From Bacillus rhizoplanae (GTDB lineage Bacteria > Bacillota > Bacilli > Bacillales > Bacillaceae_G), in assembly GCF_917563915.1 (NCBI RefSeq), contig NZ_CAKJTI010000002.1, positions 1 to 64,000 on the forward strand: a stretch of DNA of 64,000 nt, given 5' to 3'. The notes below the pieces were generated by a model. It was not told where the DNA came from. It searched no databases and saw only the letters and a program-made list of their open reading frames with translations. The translations under genes were made by a program, and so were the position numbers. The number at the start of each line of letters is the position of its first letter. The stretch's first letter is position 1. This document shows positions 60,735 to 64,000 of this stretch, one piece after another.

Positions 60735-62000
60735 TTACATGTTAGCATTTTGACCCGCAGTCATTCCAGCAATTCGGCCTGTAATGAGTGCAGAAGTAAT
60801 ATTATATCCGCCTGTATAGCCATGAATATCAAGAACTTCGCCGCAGAAATATAAGCCGTTCATAAGTTTTGATGACATTTCTTTCGGATTAATTTCTTTG
60901 ACAGACACACCGCCGCCCGTTACAAATGCTTTTTCAAGAGGCTGCGTTCCATTTACGGTAAAAGTAAATCCTTTGAAGTCTGCGGCAAGAGCTCGGATTT
61001 TTTCATGAGAAATTTGTCCGCATTGCTGACTACCGTCAATTTCATTTTTTTCTAATAGGAATAAGAAATAACGTTCAGGTACATAACCTTTCAGTACATT
61101 TTTTAATCCTTTCTTCGGCTCTTCTTTTATTTGCTTCATCATGCGCTGGAAGAGTTGTTCGCTATGTTCATCTGGCAGTGCATCAATGCTCATTGTTACT
61201 TTGTTTGTTTTGAATTTTTTCATCGTTTTCACAACAAATTGACTACAGCGAAGGGCAGCGGGACCAGAAACGCCAAAATGAGTAAAGAGCATGTCCATTT
61301 TATGAGAGATAACAGCTTTTCCTTTTGGATTTAACACGCTTAGTTCTACATCTCGCAGTGCTAAGCCTTGTAATGTACGGTCACGAATAAATGGTTCGTT
61401 AGAAAGGATTGGTACCTCAGTTGGAAATAGTTCTGTAATTGTATGCCCTACTTTTTCAGCCCAAGCATAGCCATCACCAGTTGAGCCGGTATGCGGTACA
61501 GATTTACCCCCAACAGCGATTACAACATGATTTGTTTCAAGAACTTCTCCATTTTGCAGAATAACCGCTTTTGTTTGCCCATTTTCATACTCTACTGTTT
61601 TAACAGGAAGATTGGTACGAATCGTAACGCGCAGTTCCTTTAAGCGTATTAACAAAGCATCGACTACTGACTGTGCTTTATTGGATACTGGGAACATGCG
61701 GCCGTGATCTTCCTCTTTTAATTTCACGCCGAGATTTTCGAAAAACTGAATAATATCTTCATTATTAAAAATAGAAAAGGCGCTATATAAAAAACGACCA
61801 TTTCCAGGAATATGTTTTACAATTTCATCAAGCGGAAGACGGTTTGTTACGTTGCAGCGTCCTCCGCCAGAAATGGCAAGTTTTCTTCCTAATTTATCGC
61901 CTTTATCAAGAAGTAAAACGCGTGCACCTTCTTCTGCAGCTCCGATTGCTGCCATTAATCCAGAAGGACCTCCTCCGATAACAATTACATCATAATGCAT
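60735..62000 (-). CDS. ytfP: HI0933-family FAD-dependent oxidoreductase YtfP
   Basis: 421 aa from the ATG at 62000 behind ATGAGGTCG. An extension to 62033 lacks a site. Dinucleotide-binding motif [15 protein letters not shown] at the N-terminus, [17 protein letters not shown] (family signature, about 50-66), [18 protein letters not shown], and the C-terminal FAD motif [17 protein letters not shown]. Function unknown though widely conserved. Gene order ytfP-ytgP matches B. subtilis. Confidence 0.88.
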   Translation of the reverse strand: MHYDVIVIGGGPSGLMAAIGAAEEGARVLLLDKGDKLGRKLAISGGGRCNVTNRLPLDEIVKHIPGNGRFLYSAFSIFNNEDIIQFFENLGVKLKEEDHGRMFPVSNKAQSVVDALLIRLKELRVTIRTNLPVKTVEYENGQTKAVILQNGEVLETNHVVIAVGGKSVPHTGSTGDGYAWAEKVGHTITELFPTEVPILSNEPFIRDRTLQGLALRDVELSVLNPKGKAVISHKMDMLFTHFGVSGPAALRCSQFVVKTMKKFKTNKVTMSIDALPDEHSEQLFQRMMKQIKEEPKKGLKNVLKGYVPERYFLFLLEKNEIDGSQQCGQISHEKIRALAADFKGFTFTVNGTQPLEKAFVTGGGVSVKEINPKEMSSKLMNGLYFCGEVLDIHGYTGGYNITSALITGRIAGMTAGQNANM

Positions 62001-62151
62001 ATAAATCGACCTCATTTTCTTATTTTGCTGCATTCAAGAATATCACGTTTTCATAGAAAAGAAAAATGAGGGAAGGTACTGTTTACATGAGAAATTGTGG
62101 TACAATACAAAAGTTGAGTTCAGCGTTTTAAATAATGGAGGAGGATTTTTT

Positions 62152-63807
62152 ATGTCCGATTCAAAATTTTTACGTGGAACGCTTATTGTGACACTTGGGA
62201 CATTTTTAGTAAAGTTCCTCGGTATGATCTATGTCTTTCCGTTTCATGCGTTAGTTGGCACAGAAGGCGGGACGCTGTATACATATGGATATATTCCATA
62301 TACAATCTTTTTAAGTATCGCAACGGCAGGAGTGCCGCTTGCAGTTTCGAAGTTTGTTTCGAAGTATAATGCGCTTGGAGATTATAAAACGAGCCGAAGA
62401 ATGTTTCGCTCAGGTATGATTATGATGATTGTGAGCGGAATTCTTTCCTTTTTCGTATTGTATATGTCAGCGCCGTTATTTGCTGAGGCAATGCTAGGGA
62501 AACAGAGTTTACATAGCAGCTTAGAAGATGTAACAATGATTATTCGTCTGGTCAGCTTTGCGCTTATTGTTGTACCAGCAGCGAGTTTAATTCGCGGCTA
62601 CTTCCAAGGTCACCAATCAATGGGACCTACAACAGTGTCGCAAATTATTGAACAAATTATTCGTATCGTATTTTTACTTGCAGGTAGTTTTATCGTAATA
62701 AAAGTATTGAAGGGTTCGGTTGCAACCGCAGTTGGTGTGGCGACGTTTGCAGCGTTTGTTTCCGCCGTCGGGGCATTAGCTGTGCTCATTTGGTATTGGA
62801 TGAAGAGAAAGCATCATTTAGATCAATACATCATCAATCAAACCGTACCAGAATCAACAGTTCGTACATTTGACCTATTTAAAGAGCTGTTTGCTTATGC
62901 GATTCCTTACGTTGTAGTTGGATTAACGATCCCGCTTTATCAGCAAATTGATGCGTTAACATTTAACTCAATTATGCAAGCAATTGGACAAGGGGATATT
63001 GCAGAGCGTGCTTTCGGTATTTTTACGATGTGGACACATAAGTTAATCATGATTCCAGTATCGCTTGCAACGGCGTTTAGTTTAACGCTTGTACCAGCGA
63101 TTACAAAATCGTTTACAGAAGGACAGTTCCGTTATTTAAACCAGCAAATTACACAAACGTTTCAAGTGAATATGTTTTTAACATTACCAGCTGTCATTGG
63201 AATTTCCACTTTAGCGTATCCAATTTATACCGCATTTTATGAAGCTGATCCGCTCGGCGGAAAAATATTAATGTGGTATGCACCAGTCGCATTATTATTT
63301 GCACTATTTACAGTAACAGCGGCAATTTTGCAAGGAATTAATCAACAAAGGCATGCAATCGTTGCACTTGGCATGGGAATTATTTTAAAATTCTTATGTA
63401 ATGTACTATTCATTCGTTATTTTGGCACAATAGGTGCGGTCGTAGCAACAGGTGTAGGGTTCTTCGCATCCATTTGGTATACAAATAAACAAATTCGAAA
63501 ACATGCCCATTTCTCATTTGAACTTGTTTATAAACGAACGTTCCAAATTGCAGTGTTAACAGCTGCGATGGTGATTGTTGTAAAGCTATTATTATGGATT
63601 CTTTCGTTTATGCTTCCATATGAGACAAGCCGTTTTGCGGCATTGGTTACAGTAGGTATTTGCGCAATGGGAGGTGCGGCTGTATATGGCTATTTAGCAC
63701 TTCGTACAGGCGTAATCGAACGAGTACTTGGCGGTGAATTTTTAGAGAAGATTCAGCGTAAACTTGGTAGTAGATTGAAAATTAAAGTGAAAACGAAAGG
63801 GGCGTAA
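62152..63807 (+). CDS. murJ: Lipid II flippase MurJ (YtgP)
   Basis: 551 aa from the ATG at 62152 behind GGAGGAGG. About 14 transmembrane helices of the MOP/MviN superfamily, beginning FLRGTLIVTLGTFLVKFLGM. Arg and charged residues in the early helices and GYFQGHQSMGPTTVSQIIEQ are typical of YtgP-type flippases. B. subtilis YtgP is a MurJ-type lipid II flippase, redundant with Amj. Ends in a hairpin overlapping the stop. Confidence 0.88.
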   Translation: MSDSKFLRGTLIVTLGTFLVKFLGMIYVFPFHALVGTEGGTLYTYGYIPYTIFLSIATAGVPLAVSKFVSKYNALGDYKTSRRMFRSGMIMMIVSGILSFFVLYMSAPLFAEAMLGKQSLHSSLEDVTMIIRLVSFALIVVPAASLIRGYFQGHQSMGPTTVSQIIEQIIRIVFLLAGSFIVIKVLKGSVATAVGVATFAAFVSAVGALAVLIWYWMKRKHHLDQYIINQTVPESTVRTFDLFKELFAYAIPYVVVGLTIPLYQQIDALTFNSIMQAIGQGDIAERAFGIFTMWTHKLIMIPVSLATAFSLTLVPAITKSFTEGQFRYLNQQITQTFQVNMFLTLPAVIGISTLAYPIYTAFYEADPLGGKILMWYAPVALLFALFTVTAAILQGINQQRHAIVALGMGIILKFLCNVLFIRYFGTIGAVVATGVGFFASIWYTNKQIRKHAHFSFELVYKRTFQIAVLTAAMVIVVKLLLWILSFMLPYETSRFAALVTVGICAMGGAAVYGYLALRTGVIERVLGGEFLEKIQRKLGSRLKIKVKTKGA

Positions 63808-63827
63808 TCGTACGCCTCTCTTTTTCT
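63798..63827 (+). terminator. Short hairpin at the end of murJ
   Basis: AGGGGCGTA…TACGCCTCT followed by CTTTTTC. The left arm overlaps the last codons of murJ. Confidence 0.55.
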
Positions 63828-63852
63828 GAGTATAACAAGAAGGTGTGAAACG

Positions 63853-64000
63853 ATGAGATTAGATAAATTATTAGCAAATATGGGCTATGGCAGCCGCAAA
63901 GAAGTGAAGAAGTTATTAAAGGACGGCGTCGTAAAAATAGATGGCGTACCGGTGAAAGATGCGAAATATCATGTGAATGTGGAAGAACAAGAGGTTATGA
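63853..64000 (+). CDS. RsuA-family 16S rRNA pseudouridine synthase (5' part)
   Basis: The gene runs off the window; 49 codons are visible. ATG behind AAGAAGGTG. An N-terminal S4 RNA-binding domain begins MRLDKLLANMGYGSRKEVKK and continues GVVKIDGVPVKD. The catalytic Asp lies beyond the end. The murJ-rsuA-like order matches ytgP-ytzG in B. subtilis. Confidence 0.82.
   Translation, partial: MRLDKLLANMGYGSRKEVKKLLKDGVVKIDGVPVKDAKYHVNVEEQEVM

Noticed and set aside
1-64000. tRNA, rRNA and prophage genes
   Set aside because: No tRNA cloverleaf with CCA-end context, no rRNA segment, and no integrase, terminase or structural phage genes were seen.

Overview
This is a chromosomal window from a spore-forming Firmicute of the Bacillus cereus group. 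The evidence is: low G+C with AAGGAGG-type ribosome binding sites; a B. subtilis-like gene order (ytoA, ytpA, ytpB, ytqB, ytqA, bceAB-like genes, yttB, leuS, ytfP, ytgP/murJ); a CalY/TasA-like filament protein; a gerI/gerH-type germinant receptor operon; and 14 intact or decayed copies of a ~155 bp interspersed element matching the cereus-group element bcr1 in size and style. The species cannot be fixed from sequence alone. As I recall them, B. anthracis and B. cereus ATCC 14579 carry the nar-moa cluster far from leuS, so its position here would suggest a different cereus-group lineage (inference from memory).

Layout. 0-13.6 kb: three large secreted subtilisin-family proteases. The first sits behind a sigma-A promoter with a Zur-like operator. 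The other two are near-identical tandem paralogues that carry both a cohesin-like domain and a C-terminal dockerin. A CalY/TasA-like filament protein follows, preceded by SinR-type boxes. 13.7-21 kb: housekeeping genes (GT4 glycosyltransferase, PAP2 phosphatase, gamma-carbonic-anhydrase-like YtoA, YtpA/YtpB lipid genes, YtqB/YtqA, small genes). 21-25 kb: a bactofilin-like protein and a BceAB-type ABC exporter without its two-component system. 25-29 kb: enoyl-CoA hydratase, SunI-like protein, isochorismatase-family hydrolase, DUF5412 protein, an MFS transporter and two gene relics. 29.3-32 kb: a leucine T-box and leuS. 32-40.4 kb: spore-related genes (His/Tyr-rich coat-like protein, gerI-type ABC operon, two GerPA/GerPF-family proteins, one frameshifted) plus MazG-like, MetX-like and rhodanese genes.

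40.5-54.5 kb is an anaerobic nitrate-respiration island: narGHJI, fnr, molybdenum-cofactor genes (moaA, moeB, moaC, moeA, mobB, moaE, moaD) and narK. Its control region shows a class II FNR site at narG, two tandem perfect ResD boxes and another FNR box between fnr and moaA. This supports a ResDE to Fnr to nar/moa cascade. 54.7-59 kb holds a YmaF-like His-rich protein, a DUF2935 protein, small membrane proteins, a glyoxalase-fold pseudogene and cse60. 59-64 kb holds a 14-TM MFS exporter, YtfP, MurJ (YtgP) and the start of an RsuA-family pseudouridine synthase.

Two interspersed repeat families shape the intergenic space. The bcr1-like element often ends exactly in a gene's stop codon. A second family has ATATATCG motifs at a ~20-21 bp period and always lies just past an intrinsic terminator.
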